Assembly: GCF_002812125.1 (NCBI RefSeq)
Contig: NZ_NPDQ01000001.1
Coordinates: 434,001 to 498,000 of the forward strand
Reading direction: 5' to 3'
Source: Leptospira brenneri
GTDB lineage: Bacteria > Spirochaetota > Leptospiria > Leptospirales > Leptospiraceae
Length of the DNA: 64,000 nt
The position numbers and the translations under genes were made by a program. The notes under the pieces are model-generated. The model was not told the DNA's origin, did no database searches, and saw only the letters and a program-made list of their open reading frames with translations. Positions 1 through 8,639 of this stretch are shown in pieces; the stretch's first letter is position 1, and every line of letters starts with the position of its first letter.

Positions 1-1
1 T

Positions 2-655
2 GAAAAGAATGTTTCTCATACGGTTCTCCTCTTTAGAAGGACAATTGCGTTTATGGGATTTTTACTCGTTTTACCTTTGTTTCATTTTGCCGACATCCAA
101 TACCGCATCCTTCTTTCCCTCATCCTTCTCTCTCAAATTTTTACGATCATAAATTGGAAACAATACCTCATTACGGGCGTCAGTTTTATTTTATGGGCCT
201 ATACCGTTTTCAATTCCCCGAATTTATTTCGTTATCCCTATGAACAAATGTGGGATCCAGGAGAAAAGGCTGCCACTTTTTCTAATAATGGTTTGCTTGT
301 GGCTCATCACGGGTTTTGTGAATTTTATCATTTTCAATTTCGAAAAGATTGTTTATCCTGGGAGCCAGATGAAAAGGCAATCTCGGAACTTCCTTCTGGT
401 ACAAAGATCTACCGACTTGTGTATGGAATTCGTTTTGAAAACCTTCGTGCCAGTAAAGAAGATCCGAACACTCCGATTTTTACTTTGATTGAGCCTTTGG
501 GAGAATACCAAATGGTATTGGAAGAGGATTGGAAACGTTACCGTTTGTGGTTAGAGAAACGTAACTCGAAACTTCTTTCGGTGGCAAAGTCTTGGAAGAA
601 TCCATATCGAAAACGACCTAGTTTTTTAAAGAGAAAACAATCGTATGGGATTTAG
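2..655 (+). CDS. Hypothetical membrane protein, 5' end cut by window edge
   Basis: I do not recognise a family. The reading frame is open from the first bases of the window, so the gene probably begins upstream; the first internal ATG is at 53 (200 residues from there). The N-terminal part has two to three hydrophobic stretches consistent with membrane helices, followed by a soluble tail of about 130 residues rich in aromatic and charged residues and ending in a very basic segment. The stop codon lies inside the next gene (11-base overlap), so it is probably translationally coupled to the VanW-like gene and may act in the same envelope process. Function unknown. Confidence 0.6.
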   Translation, partial: EKNVSHTVLLFRRTIAFMGFLLVLPLFHFADIQYRILLSLILLSQIFTIINWKQYLITGVSFILWAYTVFNSPNLFRYPYEQMWDPGEKAATFSNNGLLVAHHGFCEFYHFQFRKDCLSWEPDEKAISELPSGTKIYRLVYGIRFENLRASKEDPNTPIFTLIEPLGEYQMVLEEDWKRYRLWLEKRNSKLLSVAKSWKNPYRKRPSFLKRKQSYGI

Positions 656-1538
656 TTTCAAAAAAAAATCCATTCCCGGTATGCATCAAAGGGTCAATCG
701 TGGAAACCTTCGTTTGTTTCTCGGTAAAATCTATTTTCAATGGAAACGGTATTTGGTTTGGTTTCTCGAAAGAAAATCCTTTGCGAGCACAAAAATATCT
801 TTCAATGAGTTATCTCATCTCTTTCCTATTTCTGTTTTCAAACATTCCTCACCCATTTATCGCAAACTGAAAGATGTACCCATGTATCTTCAAGAAAACA
901 AAAGGGTTAATTTAAGTATCGCCATTCTAAAGTTAGATGGTTTAGTTTTAAATCCTGGAGAAGTGTTTTCCTTTTGGTATCTTGTTGGAAAACCAACAAA
1001 ACGAAAAGGGTATTTGCCCGGGATGCAATTACGAAACGGGAGTTTTATCGAACGCACCGGTGGTGGCCTTTGTCAAATGGCAAATCTTATCTATTGGATG
1101 AGTTTACATACTCCGTTAACAATCAAAGAACGATGGCGCCATAGCTTTGATATCTTTCCTGATTCCGAAAGGACATTACCTTTTGGGTCTGGTGCCACTT
1201 TGTCTTATAATTATATTGATTTACAGATCAAAAATACAACCAAACAGACATTTGTATTGCATCTCTGGATTGAGGATGATTTCTTAAAAGGAGAATGGTA
1301 TTCCGATGTGGAAATTCCTTTTTCCTATCAAGTTTATGAATCCTATCATGGATTTCATGCGGAACCTTGGGGGGGATATACCAGAAGGAATGCCATCCGA
1401 AAGAAAAAGATTTCGAAAAGTACAAAAGAAATTTTGGATGATGAACTAGTAACAGAAAACGTCGCTTGGATGATGTACGAGCCACTTTTGGAAGAGGGAA
1501 GACAAGGTTCTGGTTCTCGTGATTCTAATTTAACATAG
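645..1538 (+). CDS. VanW family protein
   Basis: 297 residues. The middle (about residues 80-215) carries the VanW core: a NLSIAI-type strand, LNPGEVFSFW, the VGKPTKRKGY segment and the GGGLCQMANLIYW motif. VanW proteins occur in some glycopeptide-resistance clusters and in many bacteria without them; their biochemical role is not established. The N-terminus is basic with no clear signal peptide. The ATG at 645 overlaps the preceding gene by 11 bases and a VanX-type dipeptidase follows 58 bases after the stop, so the three genes may be co-transcribed. No vanH, vanA/ddl or vanRS is nearby, so a resistance operon is not supported. Confidence 0.85.
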   Translation: MGFSFKKKSIPGMHQRVNRGNLRLFLGKIYFQWKRYLVWFLERKSFASTKISFNELSHLFPISVFKHSSPIYRKLKDVPMYLQENKRVNLSIAILKLDGLVLNPGEVFSFWYLVGKPTKRKGYLPGMQLRNGSFIERTGGGLCQMANLIYWMSLHTPLTIKERWRHSFDIFPDSERTLPFGSGATLSYNYIDLQIKNTTKQTFVLHLWIEDDFLKGEWYSDVEIPFSYQVYESYHGFHAEPWGGYTRRNAIRKKKISKSTKEILDDELVTENVAWMMYEPLLEEGRQGSGSRDSNLT

Positions 1539-1596
1539 ATCACATACAAATGTTATGCGAACTTGAAAAAATGGTTATAGGATTGGTAAAAACGAT

Positions 1597-2274
1597 ATGA
1601 AACTAATTATAATCGCAGTTTGTTTGGGAATTCCTTTTTTATCTCTAGTTTCCGAATCCACGGAAAACAAACCAAGTGTCTTGGATCGTCCGACTTACCA
1701 ACTATCGGTTCAAAAAAATCAAAACAAGGAACTCATTAACTTAGAAAAGAAAATTCCGAGTTTAGTTTTGGATATCAAATATGCTACTGCGAATAACTTT
1801 ACCAAACAGGTGATTTACAAAGAGGCAAAAGCATTTGCGAGAAAACCTGTGGCCGAGGCTTTAGGATTTGCACAAAAAGATTTTTTGCAACTTGGATATT
1901 CTATCAAAATTTATGATGCTTATAGGCCCTATGCAGCAACTGTCAAATTTTTTGAAATCGTTGGAGATACAAGATATGTAGCATCCCCAAAAACGGGTTC
2001 TAGGCATAACAAAGGTTGTGCGATTGATTTGACTCTTGTGGATTCAAAAACCAAAAAAGAACTTTCTATGCCCACAGAATATGATTCCTTTCGAAAAGAG
2101 GCGTGGGCAGAGGCCCCCGTTGCAGATCCCGAAATTTTAAAAAACCGAACCACTCTCATTCGTGTGCTCAGTGAACATGGGTTTCGCGTGAACAAAACAG
2201 AGTGGTGGCATTATGACTTTGTGGGTTGTTCCGGATTTGAAGTTTTAGACATTCCTTTTGAGGAATTGGAGTAG
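1597..2274 (+). CDS. D-alanyl-D-alanine dipeptidase, VanX/DdpX (M15D) family
   Basis: 225 residues with an N-terminal signal peptide (about residues 1-19), so it probably acts in the periplasm. Family zinc ligands are visible as H137 and D144 in SRHNKGCAIDL and H204 in EWWHYDF, with E201 as the catalytic base and R110 in YDAYRP as the transition-state Arg. VanX enzymes hydrolyse D-Ala-D-Ala; exported relatives are associated with peptidoglycan turnover and dipeptide scavenging rather than vancomycin resistance. It follows the VanW-like gene on the same strand. The next gene is convergent. Confidence 0.88.
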   Translation: MKLIIIAVCLGIPFLSLVSESTENKPSVLDRPTYQLSVQKNQNKELINLEKKIPSLVLDIKYATANNFTKQVIYKEAKAFARKPVAEALGFAQKDFLQLGYSIKIYDAYRPYAATVKFFEIVGDTRYVASPKTGSRHNKGCAIDLTLVDSKTKKELSMPTEYDSFRKEAWAEAPVADPEILKNRTTLIRVLSEHGFRVNKTEWWHYDFVGCSGFEVLDIPFEELE

Positions 2275-2342
2275 GAGAGGATTAGGAAGATTATACATCC
2301 ACCCAGATCACATCTGTCGGTTTATGAAAACATGATCCCCCT

Positions 2343-2756
2343 TCACAACCCTTTCACAAAAAACTCATAATCCTTCTTTCCAATCTGTAACATCTCAATT
2401 GTATCCTCTTCTGTTTCCCATTGGATCTTTCCAAAAAACCAACCCATCTTTGTGGTTATCTTTTTTACCTTTGTCCGCTCTAAGGAAATGGAATCAAAAC
2501 CAGATTTGAATAAAAGTTTTCGAACAAAATGAAATCCATTGCCCGTTTGAATCACAAGCCATTTACCTGCACCCAGTTTTTTGTTTTTGCCTTCCAAAAG
2601 TCCCATACAATAGCCTTGGATCTTTTCCCCATCTTCTAAAATTTCAGGCAAACAAAGAAAACCTGGATGGTAGGCTATCAGTATGTCAATATTGATATGT
2701 GGATGATTGACCAGTAAAGATTGAATTTGAGTTTTGATTTGTTCGATGGTTTGCAT
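2343..2756 (-). CDS. Bacterial PH-domain (YokE-like) protein
   Basis: 137 residues, cytoplasmic, no signal peptide. Residues about 35-135 read like the small bacterial pleckstrin-homology fold of YokE type: an opening GEKIQGYCMGLL strand, a central WLVIQTGNGFHFVRKLLF segment and a late KITTKMGWFFGKIQW segment. No catalytic residues are expected; such proteins are of unknown function. It is convergent with the VanX-type gene and stands alone. The assignment rests on pattern recognition of the domain and could be wrong; a generic hypothetical is the alternative. Confidence 0.6.
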   Translation of the reverse strand: MQTIEQIKTQIQSLLVNHPHINIDILIAYHPGFLCLPEILEDGEKIQGYCMGLLEGKNKKLGAGKWLVIQTGNGFHFVRKLLFKSGFDSISLERTKVKKITTKMGWFFGKIQWETEEDTIEMLQIGKKDYEFFVKGL

Positions 2757-2927
2757 TGGGTTTGTTCTCTTGGCCCAGAATGAAATCGTTTATTATAGGT
2801 TTGTAAATAAATTATTGTTATGGTTTTTTGAATTGTAATCAAATGCAACCAATCCAGTACAGAGGAAACTTATCCTTTTGTCCGAAAGAGTATTTTGATT
2901 CCTAGGTCAATTTTCTATCTATCAATC

Positions 2928-3015
2928 TCCCTCGCGCAAGGGATCGAAGGGCTTGGTCTGAGTGGGAGAATGCCACGAGGACGGGAGCGAACGCACACCC
3001 CGAAGAGCCCGCTCG
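2928..3015. repeat. GC-rich dispersed repeat, copy A
   Basis: A GC-rich island in an otherwise AT-rich 389-base gap between genes. It is clearly homologous to 18761-18842: shared blocks include AGGGATCGAAGGGC (the other copy has one extra T), TGGTCT, GACGGGAGCGAA and CACCCCG followed by GAGCCCG. Between the conserved flanks both copies have a potential hairpin; here it is imperfect (2955-2982). No ORF runs through both copies. Whether it is transcribed is unknown. Confidence 0.7.
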
Positions 3016-3050
3016 TGCGCCCAAACAAAAAAACAAATAGGCGGTTACAA

Positions 3051-3080
3051 TAAAAAAGCACCGAAGTTTCCTCCGATGCT
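3051..3080 (-). terminator. Rho-independent terminator after the dehydratase operon
   Basis: On the minus strand a 10-base stem (3080-3071 with 3066-3057, one mismatch) and a 4-base loop is followed directly by a run of six T. It lies 66 bases downstream of the MaoC-type gene that ends at 3146. Confidence 0.8.
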
Positions 3081-3145
3081 CTCTAAAAGTTTGATTCTTT
3101 TATGATCTTGTATTAGAAAATCATAAAGATATAAAAGCTTTTCAC

Positions 3146-3565
3146 TTATACTGCGTTGACAACTAAATCTCCACCAGCTTTCACTTCGCCAGCTTCGTTT
3201 TTCGCTTCTACAAGCACAGTAACTGTTTTTTTACCATCTTTTTCAAATTTCTTTTTGATGGTTCCCACAACAGTGAGTTTTTCGCCGAGTTTGGTCATGG
3301 CTTTGAAAGTCACACCAAAGTACGCGATGTCTTTTTGTTCCGCCCAAGAAGTACAAAGTCTTCCCACTTGTGCCATCACATACATACCGTGAGAGATGGT
3401 TCCATCAAGACCTGCTTTTCTTGCGAAATCAGGATCGTTGTGGATCGGGTTAAAATCTCCAGAGGCACCCGCATAACGAACTAAATTCGCATGTTCGATG
3501 ACTGGGACGTCTAGTGGAGGAAGTGTCTGACCAACTTCTACTTTATCAAATTCGATTTTTGCCAT
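3146..3565 (-). CDS. MaoC-like hot-dog dehydratase (HadB-type subunit)
   Basis: 139 residues with the hydratase-2 signature YAGASGDFNPIHND; D37 and H42 form the catalytic D-x4-H pair, and SHGM follows in the expected place. The family hydrates or dehydrates (R)-3-hydroxyacyl-thioesters. It lies 15 bases downstream of a FAS1-like hot-dog protein that lacks this pair, an arrangement like the mycobacterial HadA/HadB heterodimer in which one subunit is catalytic. A strong AGGAGG ribosome-binding site precedes the ATG. The substrate (acyl-CoA or acyl-ACP) cannot be told from sequence. Confidence 0.85.
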   Translation of the reverse strand: MAKIEFDKVEVGQTLPPLDVPVIEHANLVRYAGASGDFNPIHNDPDFARKAGLDGTISHGMYVMAQVGRLCTSWAEQKDIAYFGVTFKAMTKLGEKLTVVGTIKKKFEKDGKKTVTVLVEAKNEAGEVKAGGDLVVNAV

Positions 3566-3580
3566 TGTTAGCCTCCTGTA

Positions 3581-4024
3581 TTAATCCTTACGAATGAAGA
3601 TCGCCATCTCAGCAGAGAGGATAGGATCATTTTTTTCATCATAGATGGTTGTTTTGAAAGTTACGATCTCTGCTCTTCCCACTTTTACATCGGAAATTTC
3701 GGACTGTGCGTACACTTTGCCCGGATACAGAATTTTGTGATACGTATACTCTTCTTTTAAGTGAAGGATTTTGGAAAGGTCGATACCGAGTTCGGCCATA
3801 TCATTCCAAATCTTAGGGTATCCCCAGAACATAATGACTGTAGGGAAAGTAGGGGGAGCAGGAACATCAGAGTATCCAGCTTTTTTTGCTTCTTCTACGT
3901 CAAAATAGATTGGGTTTTTTTCATTGATGGCGAGGCAGAATTCTTTGATCTTTCCTCGTTCCACTGTGAAATCAAAACGATCTAGTTTTTTTCCAACTAT
4001 ATCTTTGGTTACTGCCATTGGCAT
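3581..4024 (-). CDS. FAS1-like dehydratase-domain protein (HadA-type subunit)
   Basis: 147 residues matching the N-terminal MaoC/FAS1-like hot-dog domain, with the typical VPAPPTFP segment and no D-x4-H catalytic pair. In known heterodimers this non-catalytic subunit shapes the acyl-binding tunnel. The start is supported by a GGAG ribosome-binding site just before the ATG at 4024. It sits between the lipase-like hydrolase (8-base gap upstream) and the catalytic MaoC subunit (15-base gap downstream), so the three are probably one operon in lipid or acyl-thioester metabolism. Confidence 0.82.
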   Translation of the reverse strand: MPMAVTKDIVGKKLDRFDFTVERGKIKEFCLAINEKNPIYFDVEEAKKAGYSDVPAPPTFPTVIMFWGYPKIWNDMAELGIDLSKILHLKEEYTYHKILYPGKVYAQSEISDVKVGRAEIVTFKTTIYDEKNDPILSAEMAIFIRKD

Positions 4025-4032
4025 TTATCTCC

Positions 4033-4899
4033 TTAGTGTTTATCGATCCAAGAAACTAACTCTCCTAAGACGATGGCTCTGTCTTTAGGAAGTTCGTTCA
4101 TGGTCTCGTGGTACAATCCGTCAAAAATTTTCAAGGTTTTGTCTTTAGAGCCTAGTTTTTCAAAGGCTTCCAATGTTCCGTCGACAAGGGCAATTTGGTC
4201 TTCCTTACCGTGGAACATATAAATAGGCACAGTAATTTTTGTAGCCGATTCTAATGCGAAAGTATAACAGTTGAGTAAATAATCTCCCAAGTAAGCACCT
4301 ACGTTTCCATGTACTAATGGATCTTTTATGTAAGCCTCCACGACTGACTTGTCTCGGGAAATCATATTGACATCGAGACCTGTGGGAACTGTCAGAGTGG
4401 GAACCAGTTTTGCTAAAAACCCACCGGCACTTTTTTTAATGTCCATCACGATGTCTGTTTTGACTTTGATGGGAAGGGCACTACAAATGTAGGCATCTAA
4501 ATCATTTTGGTAATTGTCAGTTGCCGTATAAAGGAAAGTGACAGCAGCCCCCATGGAGTGACCAAGTAAGGTTACCTTACTAACACCTTCGTTACGTTTG
4601 GCGATGTCGATGAGTTCTTTGAGATCAGCAAAAAAATCAGAGAAATGATTGATGACACCACGCCTACCATCGGATTTACCATGACCTCTCGCATCGATGA
4701 GGTAAATGGCGTAATTGCGTTCTGCCATGGCTTCCAATAAAAAATTGTAACGGCCACCGTGTTCTCCGATCCCATGATGGACAACGAGGACACGTTTGAC
4801 TCCGGACTTTGGACGATAGACTTGGTAATAAATCGATCCGCCATCTTTATTTTGAAAGGTAGACTCCTCGCGGGAGTAAGCTTGTTCCCAATGACTCAT
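4033..4899 (-). CDS. Alpha/beta hydrolase, lysophospholipase/monoacylglycerol-lipase type
   Basis: 289 residues from the ATG at 4899; the frame is open to an earlier ATG at 4971, but the extra 24 residues are unlike the family and would cross the divergent promoter region. The oxyanion HHGIGEHGG motif (41-49), nucleophile elbow GHSMG (Ser115), Asp234 in HGKEDQ and His264 in YHE make a complete triad of the serine-aminopeptidase S33/Hydrolase_4 type. It has no signal peptide. It heads an operon with two hot-dog dehydratases, fitting acyl-ester cleavage feeding acyl-thioester chemistry; that link is inference. Confidence 0.83.
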   Translation of the reverse strand: MSHWEQAYSREESTFQNKDGGSIYYQVYRPKSGVKRVLVVHHGIGEHGGRYNFLLEAMAERNYAIYLIDARGHGKSDGRRGVINHFSDFFADLKELIDIAKRNEGVSKVTLLGHSMGAAVTFLYTATDNYQNDLDAYICSALPIKVKTDIVMDIKKSAGGFLAKLVPTLTVPTGLDVNMISRDKSVVEAYIKDPLVHGNVGAYLGDYLLNCYTFALESATKITVPIYMFHGKEDQIALVDGTLEAFEKLGSKDKTLKIFDGLYHETMNELPKDRAIVLGELVSWIDKH

Positions 4900-4954
4900 A
4901 GATGTCAAAGGTGCACGATGGAAACCTAAAAAGAAAGAACTTTTCCTATTCGTC

Positions 4955-4980
4955 GGAAACCAGTTTCCCAAACTGGTTCC
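4955..4980. promoter_or_regulatory. Imperfect palindrome between divergent genes
   Basis: Arms GGAAACCAGTTT and AAACTGGTTCC flank CCC, an 11-base complementary match with one bulged base. It sits in the 83-base gap between the divergent hydrolase (start 4899) and sulfatase-like gene (start 4983), ending two bases before the latter's ATG. An operator or an mRNA hairpin over the start codon are both possible; no regulator is identified. Confidence 0.4.
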
Positions 4981-4982
4981 AT

Positions 4983-7319
4983 ATGCGAGCGATTCTTCCT
5001 TTCGCCCTTTCGATCTGTTTTTGTCTCTTTAGCTGTTTGAACAAATCGGAAAGACGTTTCCCCGTGGATTTGGTTTTGGAACTACGAAATGCCAAAGCAA
5101 AAATGGCAATCACAGAAGACCTCTTGCCCTATCATTGGAAAAAAAATCCCGGCCGCCAGAGTCGTCTCCCTCTTTCTCGCAAGTGGGAAAATACACAAAT
5201 TACATTCAATACAGATAAAGAGATCTTTTTAAACCATTCACTGGATTCTCTTTTTTTTCCACCGGGTCAGGAGTATGAATTTAAAATTTTAAAAGGACAG
5301 TATGAATTTTCTTCCCTCATTGGATTGTTAGGTGGGACGGAGTTTCAATCCCAAGTTTCTGGACGGTTTAAAATTTATTCAGGGGAAACCGTTTTAAAGG
5401 AATGGGATCTTAGTGGATCTATAAAGGAAAGATGGAATCCTAAAAAAGATATTTTGGAGATTGGGGAATCGGGATCCCTTCGATTGGTTTGGGAGAGTGT
5501 GGACAGTTATCTTTTTGTCGGCGAACCTTTGTTATATCCAAAAAACGAAGGTTTTTCTGGGAATTCTGAATCTGGAAAACCGAAATCGGTGATTCTCATT
5601 GTGATTGATTCGGCAAGGAAAGATTTTTTTGGATCTTATGGGTATCCTTATTCCGTAACTCCAGTAATGGACAAAATAGCCATGGAATCGGTTTTTTTCG
5701 AAAATCCTTTTGCCAACGGAAACTGGACCAAACCTTCGATGATGTCTTTTTTTCATTCAGAATATTCATCTAACCTCGGTTTGGGGAATTCTTGGTTTTC
5801 GACAAAACCTTACCAACGAAAAGTTTATTATGGAAAAAATAGAGACAATTTAGCCAAAACCTTTCGCGAAGCCGGTTACTTTACCCAAACGATCATGAAT
5901 AATGTTTTCTTTTTGGATTATACCACTGTGGGTTTGGATTTAGGATTCCATAATTCTTTCCAAGTGGGAATGGATATTGTGGATACGGAAGTTCTCACAA
6001 ACCAAGCCATCCAATTTGTTGCGGAGTATAAAGAGAAACCATATTTTTTACATTTCAATTTGAATACCCCACATGCTTCTTATTCACCGCCACCAGAGGA
6101 TATGGCAGTGGTGCGTTCCGTGGTTCCAACGGATGTTTTTTATCGGTATGAATCTCCTGTGCAGCGTTATTTAGGAGAGATGCATTATACCGATCGGGAG
6201 ATAGGCAGACTTGTTGAGGCACTCAAAAAACAAGGAACCTATGACGAAACCATGATCATTGTGACCGGTGACCATGGGGAACTTTTTAGTCCTCATCACG
6301 ATTATAGTTATCATTTCATTATGCAAACCAGGTTTGGTCATGGGGAAACGCATTATGATGAGGAGATTAATGTCCCTTACTTTATCAAACTTCCGAAGTC
6401 AGTTCTAGGTGGTTTGGAATCCGAAAAAGCTGAAAAAGCGAGCGGAGGGCAAATCCGAATTCCCGGCCAATCTTCTTTATTATCTTTGGCTCCCACAATT
6501 CTTGGTTTTTTAGATTTATTACCTAAAGAATCTACCTATAAAGGTGTCGATTATTCTTCTTGTATTCGCATAACAAGCGATTGTCCCAAGGAAAATTTTA
6601 TTTATACCGAAGGAAGGATGTCGGAATCGGTTCGGACAGAAAATTACAAATACATTCGCCGGTATCCTGGGTTTACGACAGTTAGGCGAACTTCCGCAGG
6701 AGAACCTCATACCATGGCTGAAGAATTGTATGACTTAAAAAAAGACCCGGAAGAAAAAAATAATCTAAGTCCTCTCGCAGAAGGTGAAAACCTTTTACAG
6801 ATCGCAAGGGCCGACTTTCGTCGGGAAAATTTTTTAAAACGAAATCATTTGCGGATTTTGATTCCTCCTTGTTCCGAGTCCCTTTGTCGTGATTTCCTAT
6901 CCTTAAATGTCCAAGGATCGATTTACGATTGGGAAGTTTCCAATTCGGTCCAGATGAATTCTGGTTCTGCCAAAACCATCTCTTTGCAAAAGGAATCAAC
7001 GGTTTCAGTGGCAAACCAGGGTGAGGAATTGGTATTCAAAACGGTAAATCCAGAACTGGGGGCAAACTTTAGTTTCTCTCGGAATGGAAAAACGATTCCT
7101 GTTCGTTTTGGAAGGTATGGGTTAGAGTACCAAAGATCGATGAACCATCTAGAAGATTTAATTGTTTCCGAAAGGCAACCGCAAGGATTTTCAACTTCTC
7201 CTTTCCCTTGGGTGTATAATGACGGTGCCTTTAGTGGAACCAGAGAATCGGAAGTGCAACGTGAGATGGGTAAGGAAGTAAAAAAAATATTAGAAACTTG
7301 GGGATACATTCACGAATAA
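4983..7319 (+). CDS. Sulfatase/alkaline-phosphatase-superfamily lipoprotein
   Basis: About 778 residues from the ATG at 4983; an earlier in-frame ATG at 4902 would put 27 polar residues before the signal peptide. The signal ends in CLFSC (lipobox). Residues about 200-560 hold the metal-binding superfamily core: VIDSARKDFFGSYGY, NWTKPS around residue 249, TGDHGE at 428-433 and a later GHGETHYDEE. The nucleophile position is T/S (T249) and not the C-x-P-x-R of formylglycine sulfatases, so it may be a phosphotransferase or phosphodiesterase such as a phosphoethanolamine-transferase relative. The C-terminal 200 residues are unassigned. It is probably anchored in the envelope. Confidence 0.75.
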   Translation: MRAILPFALSICFCLFSCLNKSERRFPVDLVLELRNAKAKMAITEDLLPYHWKKNPGRQSRLPLSRKWENTQITFNTDKEIFLNHSLDSLFFPPGQEYEFKILKGQYEFSSLIGLLGGTEFQSQVSGRFKIYSGETVLKEWDLSGSIKERWNPKKDILEIGESGSLRLVWESVDSYLFVGEPLLYPKNEGFSGNSESGKPKSVILIVIDSARKDFFGSYGYPYSVTPVMDKIAMESVFFENPFANGNWTKPSMMSFFHSEYSSNLGLGNSWFSTKPYQRKVYYGKNRDNLAKTFREAGYFTQTIMNNVFFLDYTTVGLDLGFHNSFQVGMDIVDTEVLTNQAIQFVAEYKEKPYFLHFNLNTPHASYSPPPEDMAVVRSVVPTDVFYRYESPVQRYLGEMHYTDREIGRLVEALKKQGTYDETMIIVTGDHGELFSPHHDYSYHFIMQTRFGHGETHYDEEINVPYFIKLPKSVLGGLESEKAEKASGGQIRIPGQSSLLSLAPTILGFLDLLPKESTYKGVDYSSCIRITSDCPKENFIYTEGRMSESVRTENYKYIRRYPGFTTVRRTSAGEPHTMAEELYDLKKDPEEKNNLSPLAEGENLLQIARADFRRENFLKRNHLRILIPPCSESLCRDFLSLNVQGSIYDWEVSNSVQMNSGSAKTISLQKESTVSVANQGEELVFKTVNPELGANFSFSRNGKTIPVRFGRYGLEYQRSMNHLEDLIVSERQPQGFSTSPFPWVYNDGAFSGTRESEVQREMGKEVKKILETWGYIHE

Positions 7320-7367
7320 TTGCTCGTATTGGCAAAGGGGTGTCGCTTAATCTAACTAGACAATTGT

Positions 7368-8636
7368 ATGAAAGATTCGTTTATTCCTCCTCGTTTTGAA
7401 TTTCCTTTTGCCTTGGGATTGGATTTAGGTTTTCCCATTCTTTCTAAACTCCTCTTTAATATTGATGGAGTTGAAATTTCAAAAGAAGATGAACTTCGTT
7501 TAAGAGAAATCAAAAACAAAAGGGTAATGTATTTATCCAACCAACCGAGCGAACTTGAACCCATCATTGCTTATTATGTTGCCAGTAAAATTGGAACTAG
7601 ATTTCATTTTATGGCCTCACGTAGTATTTTTAATTGGGGTTTTGGTTTGGTGGGAGAATTCATCAAAAGGGTTGGTGCTTTTTCCGTAATTTCAGGAACT
7701 CTCAATCGGAATGCCATCAAAACCGCTAAACAGATATTAGCTGCAAGTGACGGAAAACTTGTAATGTATCCAGAAGGAATGGTATCTGGTGAAAATGATA
7801 ACTTGGTTTCGTTTATGCCTGGTGTGGCTCAAGTTTCCTTTTGGGGACTAGAAGCAGCTTTAGAAAAAGATCCAAATGCGGAATTATGGATCCAACCAAG
7901 TTTTGTGAAATATAAAATTTCTGGATCTCGGGATTCAATCCTTGCCGAAATCGAATCTTCTCTTTCCAGGATCGAACGTAAACTCAAACTTTATCCTGGC
8001 GGAAGAACACTGCTACGTAGATTTTTAACTGTGGGTCGTGTGATGTTGGAAGAAACCGAATTTGAATTAGGGATACCTAAATCAGAAACCGCAGGAAAAG
8101 ATTTTGATTACAGATTGGGCAGAGCAAGACATACTGCTCTGAATTTAGCAGCCTCCATTTTGAATGTGAAGTTCCATGATTCTGACAATGCCATTCAAAA
8201 AATTCGACTTCTTTTTATGTCTTTGGACAGTTTGGCTGCCGGTGCTCCCCTTTCTTCAACACCAAAAACCTTAACGGATCAAAATATACGTAGAGCCAAA
8301 CAGTTAGTGGATACGGCTTATGCCTTTATCATCACACAACCAAAAAATTTAATCCAATGGCCGTCTGCGGAACATTTGATGGAATGGATTTGTAGTTTTG
8401 AAAAACATATCTTTGGAAAAACAGAATCAAGAGCTATGGTTGCCCATGTGGTTGCCGCACCCGCATTTTCAATTGCACCATACTATCAGATCTATAAATC
8501 AAAAAAGAAAGAAGCCATTCAAAACTTACTCGCAGACATGCGTTTAGAAATGGAAACTCTTTTGGAACGTGGAAAAAAAGAAAGTGAACCGATAGTCCCT
8601 CCGTATTCCGTGGGACTAGATTTACAAATTGGTTAG
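7368..8636 (+). CDS. PlsC-like 1-acylglycerol-3-phosphate acyltransferase homologue
   Basis: 422 residues. Residues about 50-185 resemble the PlsC acyltransferase domain: YLSNQPSELEP at the place of motif I, a LNRNAIKTAKQ segment, YPEGMVSGEND (motif III, E136-G137) and a later LWIQPSFVKY strand. Motif I normally is NH-x4-D; here the His is Gln59 and the acid is Glu64, so the usual catalytic base is missing. The C-terminal 230 residues are a helical extension of no known family. It may be inactive, may use another base, or may be a binding protein. It lies 48 bases after the sulfatase-like gene on the same strand. Confidence 0.68.
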   Translation: MKDSFIPPRFEFPFALGLDLGFPILSKLLFNIDGVEISKEDELRLREIKNKRVMYLSNQPSELEPIIAYYVASKIGTRFHFMASRSIFNWGFGLVGEFIKRVGAFSVISGTLNRNAIKTAKQILAASDGKLVMYPEGMVSGENDNLVSFMPGVAQVSFWGLEAALEKDPNAELWIQPSFVKYKISGSRDSILAEIESSLSRIERKLKLYPGGRTLLRRFLTVGRVMLEETEFELGIPKSETAGKDFDYRLGRARHTALNLAASILNVKFHDSDNAIQKIRLLFMSLDSLAAGAPLSSTPKTLTDQNIRRAKQLVDTAYAFIITQPKNLIQWPSAEHLMEWICSFEKHIFGKTESRAMVAHVVAAPAFSIAPYYQIYKSKKKEAIQNLLADMRLEMETLLERGKKESEPIVPPYSVGLDLQIG

Positions 8637-8639
8637 TCG

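Noticed and set aside
645..2274. Vancomycin-resistance operon
   Set aside because: Only VanW- and VanX-type genes are present; VanH, a VanA-type ligase and VanRS are missing, and the dipeptidase has a signal peptide.
3146..4024. Mesaconyl-CoA hydratase of the ethylmalonyl-CoA pathway
   Set aside because: The genes are two single hot-dog subunits (139 and 147 residues) of HadA/HadB type, not the longer fused hydratase, and lie 54 kb from ccrA.
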